From Kazachstania africana CBS 2517 (lineage: Eukaryota; Ascomycota; Saccharomycetes; Saccharomycetales; Saccharomycetaceae), in NCBI RefSeq assembly GCF_000304475.1, contig NC_018940.1, forward strand, positions 1,302,001 through 1,366,000: a DNA stretch of 64,000 nucleotides. Reading direction: 5' to 3'. The position numbers and the translations under genes are program-made. The stretch's first letter is position 1. Each line of letters starts with the position of its first letter. Positions 8,858 through 18,421 of this stretch are shown here, piece after piece. The notes below the pieces were generated by a model, which was not told the DNA's origin, made no database searches, and saw nothing but the letters and a program-made list of their open reading frames with translations.

Positions 8858-10714
8858 ATGAACAATTTTCAGTTAACTTCCGGTGATTTTGTCAAACTAT
8901 TCACTGATCGTGCTAGATACAATAATCCACACAATGGTGTTTATCAAGTTTCCAATACGAGAAAATCAGATGCTCATAATTCGAACAAGAAAAACCTGGT
9001 TATGATGTCTGACGGTACTTACCATATGAAAGCCTTACTAAGAGATGAAGCTGCCTCAAAGTTTTCCTCAATGGATTTGAAAAGAGGTGATATTATTCGT
9101 TCCACGAGTACCGAACCTGTAGTCGTGAGAGAAAAGAAGAAATTTGTCATTATTATCCATGATTTTGAAGTGGTGCAAACGGGTATGGATATGATTAATG
9201 ATTCTACAAAATTTATTGACTCATATTTCAGCGAACATCCAGAACTTGTCATCAATGATAGTGAGTCAGGTGAACCTCCTTCTGCTGCTGCTGCCAATTA
9301 CAATAATCCAGTTCAACCACCAGTTCCACAACAACAAAATCAACAATCTGTATTCCAGCCTTCAAGTGGTACCTCTCAAAAGAGCAAACCTATCTTTGCC
9401 ATCGAACAATTATCACCATATCAGAATATATGGACAATTAAAGCCAGAGTCTCTTATAAAGGAGAAATTAAAGAGTGGAATAACCAAAAGGGTTCAGGTA
9501 AACTTTTCAATGCTAATTTCCTTGATACTTCAGGTGAAATTCGTGCTACAGCTTTCAACGAATGGGCAGTAAAGTATTCAGAAATTTTACAAGAGGGTAA
9601 AGTTTACTACATTTCAAAAGCTAGATTGCAGCCAGCAAAGCCACAATTTTCCAATCTTTCTCATCCATACGAATTAAGTTTAGATAGAGACACCCAAATA
9701 GAGGAATGTTTTGATGAAAGTAATGTTCCTAAAACCCATTTTAATTTTATCAAATTAAATAGTATACAAAATCAGGAAAACAATTCCACTATTGATGTTA
9801 TTGGGATCATTCAAACCGTAGGACCACATTTCGAATTAACATCAAGAGCGGGCAAAAAATTCGATCGCCGTGATATAACTCTTGTTGATGATTCCAATTA
9901 TTCCATTCCTGTGGGGTTATGGAATCAACAAGCAATTGATTTTAATTTACCTGAAGGATCAGTGGTAGCAATTAAAGGCGTTCGTGTTTCAGATTTTGGA
10001 GGTAAAACATTGTCCATGGGATTTACTAGTACCCTTGTACCAAGTCCTGATATAAATGAAGCATATTCCTTAAAGGGCTGGTATGATTCTGTTGGCCAAA
10101 ACAGTAACTTCACCTCCCTAAAGCAAGAGGCGGACGGTTCAAGCTCTGTTAATGGTGGTGAAAATGCGACAAAGTTTATCTCCCAACGTATAACAATAGC
10201 CAGAGCACAAGAAGACAACTTAGGAAGAAGTGAAAGAGGCGATTTTTTCAGCGTGAAAGCAGCAGTTAGTTTCTTGAAAGTTGATAATTTTGCGTATCCA
10301 GCGTGCTCTAATGAAGGTTGTAATAAAAAAGTGCTGGAACAATCTGATGGTACATGGAGATGTGAGAAATGTGATATAAATAATCCTTCACCAAGATGGA
10401 GATATGTGTTGACAATTTCTATCATGGATGAGACTAATCAGTTATGGTTAACGTTATTTGATGATCAAGCTGAACAATTATTAGGCACAAGTGCAAACAA
10501 GTTGATGGAATTAAAGGAGACTGATCCTAATCAATTCACTAAAGTCACTCAAGCTATTCAAATGAACCAATATGATTTCAGAATTAGAGCTAGGGAAGAT
10601 AATTACAATGATCAGACCAGAATTAGGTATACTGTGGCGTTCTTACACAAGATAAACCAAAAAGCAGAAGCTGATTATTTGGCGGATTATTTATCAAAAT
10701 CTTTAGTAGTATAA
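8858..10714 (+). CDS. RFA1: Replication protein A large subunit Rfa1
   Basis: Largest subunit of the single-stranded DNA-binding complex RPA, required for replication, repair, recombination and checkpoint signalling. The 618-residue protein has an N-terminal OB fold (about 1-130), a linker rich in Gln/Pro (145-180), DNA-binding OB folds A and B (about 185-430), and a C-terminal OB fold C. Fold C holds a zinc motif, CSNEGCNKKV...WRCEKCDINNPSPRWRY (Cys 485, 490, 505 and 508 by approximate count). Length agrees with S. cerevisiae Rfa1 (621). Upstream MCB sites suggest G1/S induction. Confidence 0.98.
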   Translation: MNNFQLTSGDFVKLFTDRARYNNPHNGVYQVSNTRKSDAHNSNKKNLVMMSDGTYHMKALLRDEAASKFSSMDLKRGDIIRSTSTEPVVVREKKKFVIIIHDFEVVQTGMDMINDSTKFIDSYFSEHPELVINDSESGEPPSAAAANYNNPVQPPVPQQQNQQSVFQPSSGTSQKSKPIFAIEQLSPYQNIWTIKARVSYKGEIKEWNNQKGSGKLFNANFLDTSGEIRATAFNEWAVKYSEILQEGKVYYISKARLQPAKPQFSNLSHPYELSLDRDTQIEECFDESNVPKTHFNFIKLNSIQNQENNSTIDVIGIIQTVGPHFELTSRAGKKFDRRDITLVDDSNYSIPVGLWNQQAIDFNLPEGSVVAIKGVRVSDFGGKTLSMGFTSTLVPSPDINEAYSLKGWYDSVGQNSNFTSLKQEADGSSSVNGGENATKFISQRITIARAQEDNLGRSERGDFFSVKAAVSFLKVDNFAYPACSNEGCNKKVLEQSDGTWRCEKCDINNPSPRWRYVLTISIMDETNQLWLTLFDDQAEQLLGTSANKLMELKETDPNQFTKVTQAIQMNQYDFRIRAREDNYNDQTRIRYTVAFLHKINQKAEADYLADYLSKSLVV

Positions 10715-10833
10715 ATATTTTTATGTAGTGTTAATCTGAAAAAAGTTGAAAAATCTAAAAAAGTGAAAAAAGATATAGAATTTGTTATTGATAAACTACT
10801 AGTTGGAGTAGCTGGATATATATTACACGATCT

Positions 10834-12540
10834 TTATCTAATTTTGTTGAATGCATTAAACATTGAAGACGTATCACTTAAACTTCTATGTTTTTGTTTC
10901 TCAAATAGTTTCCAATACCTTAACGTTTCATCTCCAGCACCAGAAACTATCGTAGTTCCATCTGCAGATAACGTTAGATGAAGAACTCTGAAACTGTGAC
11001 CCTTTAAGATTGCAATGGGGTCTAAATTTGGATAATTCCATAAAGTTAAATTATATTTTGAAAACCCATGTGAGGTTACAATTTCGTCGGTATTCTTAGA
11101 CCAGACAAGATTACAAACCTGTGAACCTGTATCGACATCATTTAATTTCGTCATATTATTGACATTCCATATTTTCAAGTGTCTGTCTGCTGTACCACCT
11201 CCTGTGGCGAGAATTCCTCTTTTATGAGATGACCAATCCAAAGCTTTTACAGCAGCTTTATGTTCTGTCATGGTCATGAAAGGTTTTGTTGAAGTACGAT
11301 CATATACGTTGACAATATTGTCATTACCACCAGATACTAGTTTATTTTCATCAACATTCCATTTCAAACCGCAAACTTCTTGTGAATGACTTTCAATTTT
11401 TTCAAAAAATGGATCTGGTGAACGTACATCTCTGTGTAAAATATTATGATCCCTACTACCCGAAGTTAAAATATAACTATTCCATGATAAACATGCAACT
11501 CTATCTGAATGTCCCAACATTGTCCTTATACACTTCTTCTTATTGACATCAAATATTTCTACGATACCGTTACTTTGACCCACGGCCAGATGAGACCCTG
11601 ACCCCACCCAATTTAAACTGGTATACTCATTTTCAGTATCACAAAGGTGTATTACCTCTCCATTAGAATTGTTTGTTAGAAAAATCGATTTCCCCAGAGC
11701 CACAGCTAATAAATCCGTTGAGGACCAATCTATTAGATCATAATAGAAGTCATCAGCCAAAGATGGTGCATCTAATACTCTATATGGAATTTTAGCAATC
11801 TTTCTGTACGTTTTCTTTGGTGATAGTAGTAATTGCTTAGACTCTGGACGCATGGATGAGATAGAATCGAAAAATTGGGAATTTAAAAGTGTGGTAGTGG
11901 ACGGCCTCGTTTTCTTTGGAGAAGATCTGTACGTAAGTAAGCTTACACCCCTCATAGAATTGCTTGATGGTCTATATAACTCGTCCGTATTGCTACTGTT
12001 AGTGCCAATTGTGAATAATCTCTTTGGGGTAACTGGAGAAGATAAGAGATCGGAATCATTTGCCTCTTTCTGAGGGGGAGATAATGGAGTGGATAGTATC
12101 GTTGTCTTTGTATGTTTTATTTTATCTATATTCGACTCTTTATCATTAAGATCCTTCGATAATAACTCTCCAAATATTTCATTTTTCAACACAGTATCGA
12201 AGGTTTCATTAGCCTGTCTTTCTCTTTGTAATTCAACTTGATCTTCTGAGTTCACGTTTGAGTTTGTGAATGAGGAATTTGTAGAATTTGCAATTGAGTT
12301 GATAGAATTCAAATTAATACTTGTTCGTGAAGGGAGAAATCTGTCTGTATAATCAGTATTTGTAGTTCTTGGACGCCTTGTTGGAGATGCTAAAAGGATT
12401 GAGTTGGCTGACCCAGAGGAAGCAGAAGAAGAAGAAAATAGTGATGTATTCGTAGAATACTTCTCATTTATCCGCTTAGTGTTATGCCCCTTCAAAGGAG
12501 ATGCACTGGGAGTATTGCTCATGAAAGGATTATCAAGCAT
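10834..12540 (-). CDS. CDH1: APC/C activator Cdh1/Hct1
   Basis: WD40 activator of the anaphase-promoting complex that targets mitotic cyclins and other substrates in late mitosis and G1. The 568-residue protein has a C-box DRFLPSR at residues 66-72, a Ser/Asn-rich regulatory region with SP/TP sites (SPTRRPR, STPLSPP, SPVTPKR) likely phosphorylated by CDK, a seven-bladed WD40 propeller from about residue 255 to 545, and a terminal Ile-Arg (IR) tail for docking to the APC/C. Length matches S. cerevisiae Cdh1 (566). In S. cerevisiae it is on chromosome VII (YGL003C); here it separates RFA1 from SWD1. Confidence 0.96.
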   Translation of the reverse strand: MLDNPFMSNTPSASPLKGHNTKRINEKYSTNTSLFSSSSASSGSANSILLASPTRRPRTTNTDYTDRFLPSRTSINLNSINSIANSTNSSFTNSNVNSEDQVELQRERQANETFDTVLKNEIFGELLSKDLNDKESNIDKIKHTKTTILSTPLSPPQKEANDSDLLSSPVTPKRLFTIGTNSSNTDELYRPSSNSMRGVSLLTYRSSPKKTRPSTTTLLNSQFFDSISSMRPESKQLLLSPKKTYRKIAKIPYRVLDAPSLADDFYYDLIDWSSTDLLAVALGKSIFLTNNSNGEVIHLCDTENEYTSLNWVGSGSHLAVGQSNGIVEIFDVNKKKCIRTMLGHSDRVACLSWNSYILTSGSRDHNILHRDVRSPDPFFEKIESHSQEVCGLKWNVDENKLVSGGNDNIVNVYDRTSTKPFMTMTEHKAAVKALDWSSHKRGILATGGGTADRHLKIWNVNNMTKLNDVDTGSQVCNLVWSKNTDEIVTSHGFSKYNLTLWNYPNLDPIAILKGHSFRVLHLTLSADGTTIVSGAGDETLRYWKLFEKQKHRSLSDTSSMFNAFNKIR

Positions 12541-12793
12541 GATCCTATCTAATGCTAATGAATATTGTCAAGTGTGAATATGTAATGGTCTGAAAGTGTC
12601 CTATCTACTCTTTTTCCCACAATCTAAATGATCAACATTTGCATTCGATTTTCTCGATTTCGTCTTGTGTTTATTAATTTGATATTCGCTAAATGAAAAT
12701 TAACACACTATATAATACAAGATCGCCTCAAACGAGGTGGTATATACATATGAAGAGATTTGCTGCTTGAAATGAGACACTGGCTGGCGGTGG

Positions 12794-14098
12794 TTAGAAG
12801 TGCTCGTGACGCCGTTGTTTCATCAGTACTATGCGACTGTAGTCCGTCGGTATGACAAATTGCTGTTGCGAGATGTCGTTACTTCTGACGTCGAACTTGT
12901 CTCTTGTAATGAGATCGATTTGGATATTGACCTCGTTGTTGAGAAGAGTCTTGATTTCGTTGATCTGCAGTTCATCGTCGTCGTCGAATTCGTTCTCCTT
13001 TTCCACATAATCGACATTTTCGTCGACTTCTTCAAAATCTGGGGCTAGTGCACTCCATTTCGGTGGTATCACTATAGACCAGCAGTAGATGTTACCTGTT
13101 TCGAATCCATTGCTCGCAATGGTCATCGTGTGGAAGTTCCAGTCGATATCCATGAGCTCTTCTTCCGTACCTTCAAGGACCCTGACTAAAGTCCCCGTAT
13201 TTGTTTCCCAAAGGTACAATTCATGTGTCGACGAACCATGCGTCGATGCCACGAGGTAATCGCCTGAATTCCCACTGAAGAAAATGCAATTCCATTGCAA
13301 TTTGTTAATGACGTCTTGATACTTATGTTCCAATTCCATCGTGACTTCGTCTGTGAGAAACAAATTGTACTGTCGAATAGTTCTATCAGACGAATTTATG
13401 GCCATTCTGTCTCCGTTAGATGAAACTATTATATGCTTGATATTTGAATTCGAAATTTTCATGGAGTAGATCAATTTAATCGTTCGATTCGGATGTTCCA
13501 GTCTATAGAAATTGATAAATCCCTTTGACGTCCCTGTTATTATTATAGTACCACTATTTGAATTCGGATGTAACGTACTTGTCAGCACATACCCCTGTTC
13601 GTTTGCAATTTCCACCTCGGTGTCACCTCGCAGGGGTCTAATTTTCCCTTCTAACTTGTTACTTTCAGAATCCAATTCAAAATCAACTAAATATGCATTT
13701 TTCTCCTCGTACACAGTGGCGACACAACTCAAACGGTCACTATCAATCCAATTACACCCCCACACGGGTCCATCAAAACACACAGACCCGCATGGCTCAT
13801 CATCTAGATCCAGATCCCACACTTTGACATGCCAATCTCTGGAACATGACAACAAATACTTGCCATTATAACTCCAATCCAAACCGTAAATAGCCTGGTT
13901 GCTGAAAAACAGCTTGATCGGCCTCATAGTATCCATATCATACACTATAATGGTCCCATTGTAGCACCCTACAGCCAGATAGTCCCCAAAGGGACTGAAC
14001 CTCAAACATGTCGATTTCAACGGATTCACAATCGTATTCGTCAGTTTTTCCGGGTACTCCTTCAACACACTAAACGGATCCTGTAATAGCAGATTCAT
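12794..14098 (-). CDS. SWD1: COMPASS subunit Swd1 (WD40, RbBP5 family)
   Basis: Subunit of the Set1/COMPASS histone H3 lysine-4 methyltransferase. The 434-residue protein begins MNLLLQDPFSVLKEYPEKL and has WD40 repeats through about residue 330 (for example SRDWHVKVWDLDL). The conserved post-propeller segment IPPKWSALAPDFEEVDENVDY is characteristic of the Swd1/RbBP5 family. The C-terminal tail is acidic and ends QRRHEHF. Length is close to S. cerevisiae Swd1 (426). It is divergent from the neighbouring p24 gene, as in S. cerevisiae. Confidence 0.96.
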   Translation of the reverse strand: MNLLLQDPFSVLKEYPEKLTNTIVNPLKSTCLRFSPFGDYLAVGCYNGTIIVYDMDTMRPIKLFFSNQAIYGLDWSYNGKYLLSCSRDWHVKVWDLDLDDEPCGSVCFDGPVWGCNWIDSDRLSCVATVYEEKNAYLVDFELDSESNKLEGKIRPLRGDTEVEIANEQGYVLTSTLHPNSNSGTIIITGTSKGFINFYRLEHPNRTIKLIYSMKISNSNIKHIIVSSNGDRMAINSSDRTIRQYNLFLTDEVTMELEHKYQDVINKLQWNCIFFSGNSGDYLVASTHGSSTHELYLWETNTGTLVRVLEGTEEELMDIDWNFHTMTIASNGFETGNIYCWSIVIPPKWSALAPDFEEVDENVDYVEKENEFDDDDELQINEIKTLLNNEVNIQIDLITRDKFDVRSNDISQQQFVIPTDYSRIVLMKQRRHEHF

Positions 14099-14339
14099 GG
14101 CCTAATTATACGCTTGCCAATGCCCTCAACAAGCCTCGATTTAACTGCCAAATTTTTGCAGCAAAATTTCTTTCGATGCGATTTTTATAAAATTTGATAT
14201 TCGTTTCTTATGATGAAAATGACGGGACACGTTAGCTGCTTTTTCTAATAAATATTGAAAATTTTGTTTCCAAATCGTTAAATTCTACATGCATTGACAG
14301 GTTTTAGGAGATAGATATCGAGATTGAACTTGAATTCCA

Positions 14340-14966
14340 ATGATTAAATTAGTGAATTTGGTGGCATTATTGGTGACCTTGATAGTCCAAGTCCAAGGTT
14401 TCTATTTTTACACTTCTTCCAACGAACGTAAGTGTTTTCATAAGGAATTGACAAAGGGTAATTTATTACAAGGCCAATACAAATTATCAGCACAACAGAA
14501 CGATGTCAGTATCACAATTGACATCGAAGAAGTCTTTGACAACAACCATCGTGTTATGCATCAAAAGATGGGCTCATTGAATGGTGAATTCGCATACAAT
14601 GCCCTTGATTCAGGTGAACATAAAATTTGTTTCCAAACTTCCTCTAGTTCATGGATAAATAAAGAGAAGAATATCAAATTTGAAATTGATATGGAAATTG
14701 GTGATGATCTTGATTTAGATTCTAAGAAGACTGCCACTATAAAAAGTTTACAGAACAAAGTTTTTCTTCTAACTGCTAAAACTTTACAGATTAAAAATGA
14801 ACAAAGATTAATGAGAGATAGAGAAGCCATGTTTAGAGATCTTTCTGAAAGCTGTAACTCAAGAGCCATGTGGTGGACTGTTCTCCAAATCGTGGTCTTA
14901 GGCGCTACTTGTTTCTGGCAAATTAAGCATTTATCAACATTTTTTGTCAAACAAAAAGTCTTATAG
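14340..14966 (+). CDS. ERP1: p24-family ER vesicle cargo receptor (Erp1/Erp6 type)
   Basis: Type I membrane protein of the p24/emp24 family that cycles between ER and Golgi in COPII and COPI vesicles. The 208 residues show a signal peptide (about 1-20), a GOLD domain with two Cys (CFHKEL near residue 32 and KICFQTSS near residue 97), a coiled-coil stem (IKNEQRLMRDREAMFRDLSE) and one membrane span near residues 180-198. It ends in a short cytosolic tail, KQKVL. S. cerevisiae has the duplicates ERP1 (YAR002C-A) and ERP6 (YGL002W). Neighbours SWD1 and NUP60 favour ERP1, while nearby CDH1 fits ERP6; either is possible. Confidence 0.88.
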   Translation: MIKLVNLVALLVTLIVQVQGFYFYTSSNERKCFHKELTKGNLLQGQYKLSAQQNDVSITIDIEEVFDNNHRVMHQKMGSLNGEFAYNALDSGEHKICFQTSSSSWINKEKNIKFEIDMEIGDDLDLDSKKTATIKSLQNKVFLLTAKTLQIKNEQRLMRDREAMFRDLSESCNSRAMWWTVLQIVVLGATCFWQIKHLSTFFVKQKVL

Positions 14967-15055
14967 ATCATCTTTAATGTACTCCTTTTACATAGTGCTT
15001 TTCTTAGCTAAAAGAAATGTTTATCTTTTATTATAAATTATATACAATTCGATGT

Positions 15056-16585
15056 CTAAAATATGAAAGTCGATCTAAAGTTTTCAACCGCAGTTTCATC
15101 AATTTGTGAACTGTCAATATTTGAATTAACTGGTTGTTCAAATTCAAATGAAAACTTTTTCTCTTCAGTTAATTTTGGTGCAAATTTAATGTTTAATGGT
15201 ACAAACGAGCTATTACTCTTGCCTTCTTTTGTAGAGACATCCGGAGTCTGCCATGTTGGCTGCACAGGTGATGGTTTCTTATCTTCTTTGATTTCTACAC
15301 GTTCAGGCTTCTTGTCAAATTTAAATGTGAAAGCCGAAGCTTGCGGAACTTTTAATGGTTCTTGTGGGACCTCCAATGGTTCTTGCAGTTTCTTATCCTC
15401 TTCGTCTTCATCACTTACTGCATTTACACTTGAGCGTAATGATGATGATCTTACAGGTTTGTACATATTGAAATTTGAAGAAGAAGTACCATTTGAAGTG
15501 GCTGGAACCTCTTTTTTCTCCACAACAGGCACCACTGGCGCTTCAATTGGTTTAATGTCCTCTTTCTTTTCAACTGTTGGCCTCTTAAATTTATGAAGTT
15601 TTGAAATATGTGATGAATAGGGATTGGCTAAATTGGATACATTGACATTTAGCCCCGAGCCATCATTAGCTTTCTCTTCACTGTCTAATAAGGAAATCAA
15701 AGCTGAAGCAGTATTACTTAGTTTTTGCTTGCTATCGTTGACACTGGCTGGTTTCCTCACGCTATTTTCATTCGATGCTGGTAGTATTTTTGTTTCCCTT
15801 GGTGTATTAGCAACACTGTATTTATAGACAACGGTTCTGTATGGAGTTGGCATATTCGAGTAATTAAATACACGCCTTGTCGTGGAAGTGGAACTAGTCA
15901 TTGAGTGCATGGATACATTTCTCTTGGAATTTTCAAATTTTGGTGTAAATGTAGGTAAATTGAAATTGGATGAACTAGAAAGTATTCTTGAACTCTTTAA
16001 AACTTTTGGAGTCTCGAAATGATGCCCATTTTGCTCATTCCTAGTCGTATCCATTAAGTTTGTATTATCATCGTCTTCGTCGTTAGCAATATGCTGTTTG
16101 GATTTATTTATTATTGACAATATTCCTTCAATTTCAATTTCTGATAATGGCGCATCACCCTTTTCAGCAAAGAATCTGGAAAGTCTCTTGTTTGAGTTTA
16201 TTGTATCATCAACATTATCATTGACAAAGGTGGATATATCATGATTTTGTTCTTCTTTTTTTATAGATGTCGTTGTTGTCTCACTAGCGTCAAAAAAACC
16301 ACCAGGTACAATCACATTCGAAGTCCTGCTCCTCCTCTCAGATATAGATCTCTTTGGACCTCCCTGAACGCTATTCTCATTCTCATTGGTGTTTGTAATA
16401 TTATTCAATTTATCAGTAAAAAGATTTTTAATTCTTCCCATAAACGAAGTCTTTCTGTTCGTCACTCTCGAAACTGGCTTCCTATACGGAGCCACAGATT
16501 TTGGATTACGGAATGAGCCTGATTCTTTAATGGACATGCCAGTGCTGTCTTCCTCTATACAAAGTGAGAATGCTCTTTTGCACAT
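15056..16585 (-). CDS. NUP60: Nuclear basket nucleoporin Nup60
   Basis: FxF-type nucleoporin of the nuclear basket that anchors Mlp1 and Nup2. The 509-residue protein has an amino-terminal basic membrane-binding region containing APYRKPVSRV and GRIKNLFTDKL, then SRFFAEKGDAPLSEIEIEGIL, both conserved in yeast Nup60. Scattered FxF motifs follow (AFTFKFDKK, FSFEFEQ), and it ends AVENFRSTFIF like the S. cerevisiae protein (539 residues). A second Met at residue 17 is an alternative start. Nup2, its binding partner, is encoded in the same window. Confidence 0.93.
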   Translation of the reverse strand: MCKRAFSLCIEEDSTGMSIKESGSFRNPKSVAPYRKPVSRVTNRKTSFMGRIKNLFTDKLNNITNTNENENSVQGGPKRSISERRSRTSNVIVPGGFFDASETTTTSIKKEEQNHDISTFVNDNVDDTINSNKRLSRFFAEKGDAPLSEIEIEGILSIINKSKQHIANDEDDDNTNLMDTTRNEQNGHHFETPKVLKSSRILSSSSNFNLPTFTPKFENSKRNVSMHSMTSSTSTTRRVFNYSNMPTPYRTVVYKYSVANTPRETKILPASNENSVRKPASVNDSKQKLSNTASALISLLDSEEKANDGSGLNVNVSNLANPYSSHISKLHKFKRPTVEKKEDIKPIEAPVVPVVEKKEVPATSNGTSSSNFNMYKPVRSSSLRSSVNAVSDEDEEDKKLQEPLEVPQEPLKVPQASAFTFKFDKKPERVEIKEDKKPSPVQPTWQTPDVSTKEGKSNSSFVPLNIKFAPKLTEEKKFSFEFEQPVNSNIDSSQIDETAVENFRSTFIF

Positions 16586-16754
16586 TGCAATTCAATTTCT
16601 ATTTTTTTTTTAATTTAATATCGCAAGCATCTATATGAGAAAAATTTTCGATATAATAGACAGACCGGTGAAGTGACAAAATCACAGTTTTAAGAGTTAT
16701 ATACACATACTTACAAATTCTCTAGATTTGAACGGATGGTGGTAATCTATTATA

Positions 16755-17954
16755 TCATATTCTCATTGTAGTCTCTAAATCGTCAATGAAACGTTTCCTG
16801 CCGCTGCCGAACCCACGTCTATGTAACCTATCGGATTCTCTCTTCAATCTCCTTAAGTTTCTCTCCTTTTCAATTTCACGCTTTTGAATCTCTTGTTGCG
16901 TCAAACTTTCTACTTTAGGACACCAGCTGATACCCAGCTCGTCTATGTCTAGTCTTATTCCGGATAAATAGCCAAATGCTGCGTCATTATTCAAGAAATT
17001 GACGTCCAAGCTACTACCGACTAGATTACCTTCAATCCAATCCTTTTTGATCTTTATCAAAGAATCGTATAGAGAATAATTCAATATTGGTAAGAAATCC
17101 CTTGTTAATCCTAAATCGCATACAATTATTTCTGCAAATATTTCGGGTGTGAATGAATCGTCACTCAAGTTCCATTGAAAATTGTCCTCATAGAATTTAT
17201 CATTTAAATTACAGGTCAAATTGATGATTATATGTAAATCTGGTAATTTTACCGCGGCAAATTTCTCATAGCTTGTAATAGATTCATTTATGGTGTTAAT
17301 AATTTGATGATGGAAGGAATCATCACTGTTTGAGATTGGTATGTTGAGATCTCTACAATATATCGTGGCAAATTCATCTGGTGTTATAGTATTGTCATTG
17401 ATATCCCAAGTAATGTAATCATCGATAATGTTCCCACTGAATTCCAGATTTAGGTGTATTGGTATCACGATTGGTTGTTGGTTTTCTGCGGAGGGTTCGA
17501 TATTTAATCTGTATGGCATGGCAATCTTACTCTGCAGAAACGTTTCTCTGATCTTTGGATATTTCAAGATATTCAATTGATCATCCTGTTCGTAAATGTC
17601 TGGTAATAAATTTCTATCCTTTAATTTGAACTTGTCCTTTTCATTATTATTATTAGTGTCATTTTCATTCGTTTCAGACCTTTCATTATCATCCACGCCC
17701 ATGCTATCATCCTCACTATCATTCTCCGAATTACTTTCATTGTCTTCGCCATCATTGTTCCGCATCAAATCATCCAGGAGATCGTTATCAAATTCGGCAT
17801 AATTCACCACTTTAGCTCTCTTATGACCTCTGGCAGGTTGCGCCATTATAACAAGAGGTATATCGTCATCTTCATTTCTTATTCTGTTATGGAAATTCGT
17901 CAAATAAGCTTGCGGCAAAAGTAACTGCTGATTCGTCTGTTGAATTGGCGACAT
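16755..17954 (-). CDS. SFH1: RSC complex subunit Sfh1 (SNF5/INI1 family)
   Basis: Core subunit of the RSC chromatin-remodelling complex. The 399-residue protein begins MSPIQQTNQQLLLPQAYLTNF and carries the conserved HKRAKVVNYAEFDND. A tandem SNF5 domain follows (first repeat near ITWDINDNTITPDEFATIYCRDL, second near FQWNLSDDSFTPEIFAEIIVCDL), then a basic coiled-coil tail ending DDLETTMRI. The open frame runs upstream to 18035 only through a TTG; the ATG at 17954 aligns with the S. cerevisiae start. In S. cerevisiae SFH1 lies between MMS22 and CWC24; here it has moved next to NUP60. Confidence 0.95.
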   Translation of the reverse strand: MSPIQQTNQQLLLPQAYLTNFHNRIRNEDDDIPLVIMAQPARGHKRAKVVNYAEFDNDLLDDLMRNNDGEDNESNSENDSEDDSMGVDDNERSETNENDTNNNNEKDKFKLKDRNLLPDIYEQDDQLNILKYPKIRETFLQSKIAMPYRLNIEPSAENQQPIVIPIHLNLEFSGNIIDDYITWDINDNTITPDEFATIYCRDLNIPISNSDDSFHHQIINTINESITSYEKFAAVKLPDLHIIINLTCNLNDKFYEDNFQWNLSDDSFTPEIFAEIIVCDLGLTRDFLPILNYSLYDSLIKIKKDWIEGNLVGSSLDVNFLNNDAAFGYLSGIRLDIDELGISWCPKVESLTQQEIQKREIEKERNLRRLKRESDRLHRRGFGSGRKRFIDDLETTMRI

Positions 17955-18136
17955 TCTATGTTGTAATATATTCAAAATCTTAGCCTCTATCCCTCTTAAA
18001 TACACACACTCTCTCGTAAGCTCTCCTAATATCAAACCAGAACTGCTACTTCTCTCTCTTTTTGTTGACAGAAGAATTCAAATTTCATTTTATTTTTTTT
18101 TTTGTTTTCGCTCAGCGAGATTGAAAATTCAAACGT

Positions 18137-18142
18137 CACGTG
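18137..18142. promoter_or_regulatory. CACGTG E-box (Cbf1/Pho4-type) in the SFH1-VPS8 promoter
   Basis: GTCACGTGA centred here matches the Cbf1 consensus RTCACRTG. It lies in the 467-bp divergent promoter, 183 bp from the SFH1 ATG. No AT-rich CDEII/CDEIII arrangement follows, so it is not a point centromere. The rest of this gap (17955-18421) shows T-rich tracts and nothing else I can name. Confidence 0.5.
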
Positions 18143-18421
18143 ATCTCGAAATATTTATCCATATATACATATTATCAGTTTGAGTTGTACTCATTATAGG
18201 GAAAACTGGCGGAAAGTATAGCAAGAGGTTAGCTAAAAAGCATCGTTATAGGCGGATTTGTGACGACTGGCGTATATTGTTGCGTGTGGTTATTTATAGT
18301 TACTATTTATTGTTGCGGCCAATTTAATTTCAAGTTCTACTTTCTTTATCTCGTCGCAAGAAAAGCTGTAGATTACTTATACCAAACAGTTTGAAATAAG
18401 CATTTCTCGATATGATTAATT

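Noticed and set aside
18120..18240. Point centromere beginning at GTCACGTG
   Set aside because: A CDEI-like site is present but no 80-90 bp AT-rich block followed by TTTCCGAA occurs downstream on either strand.
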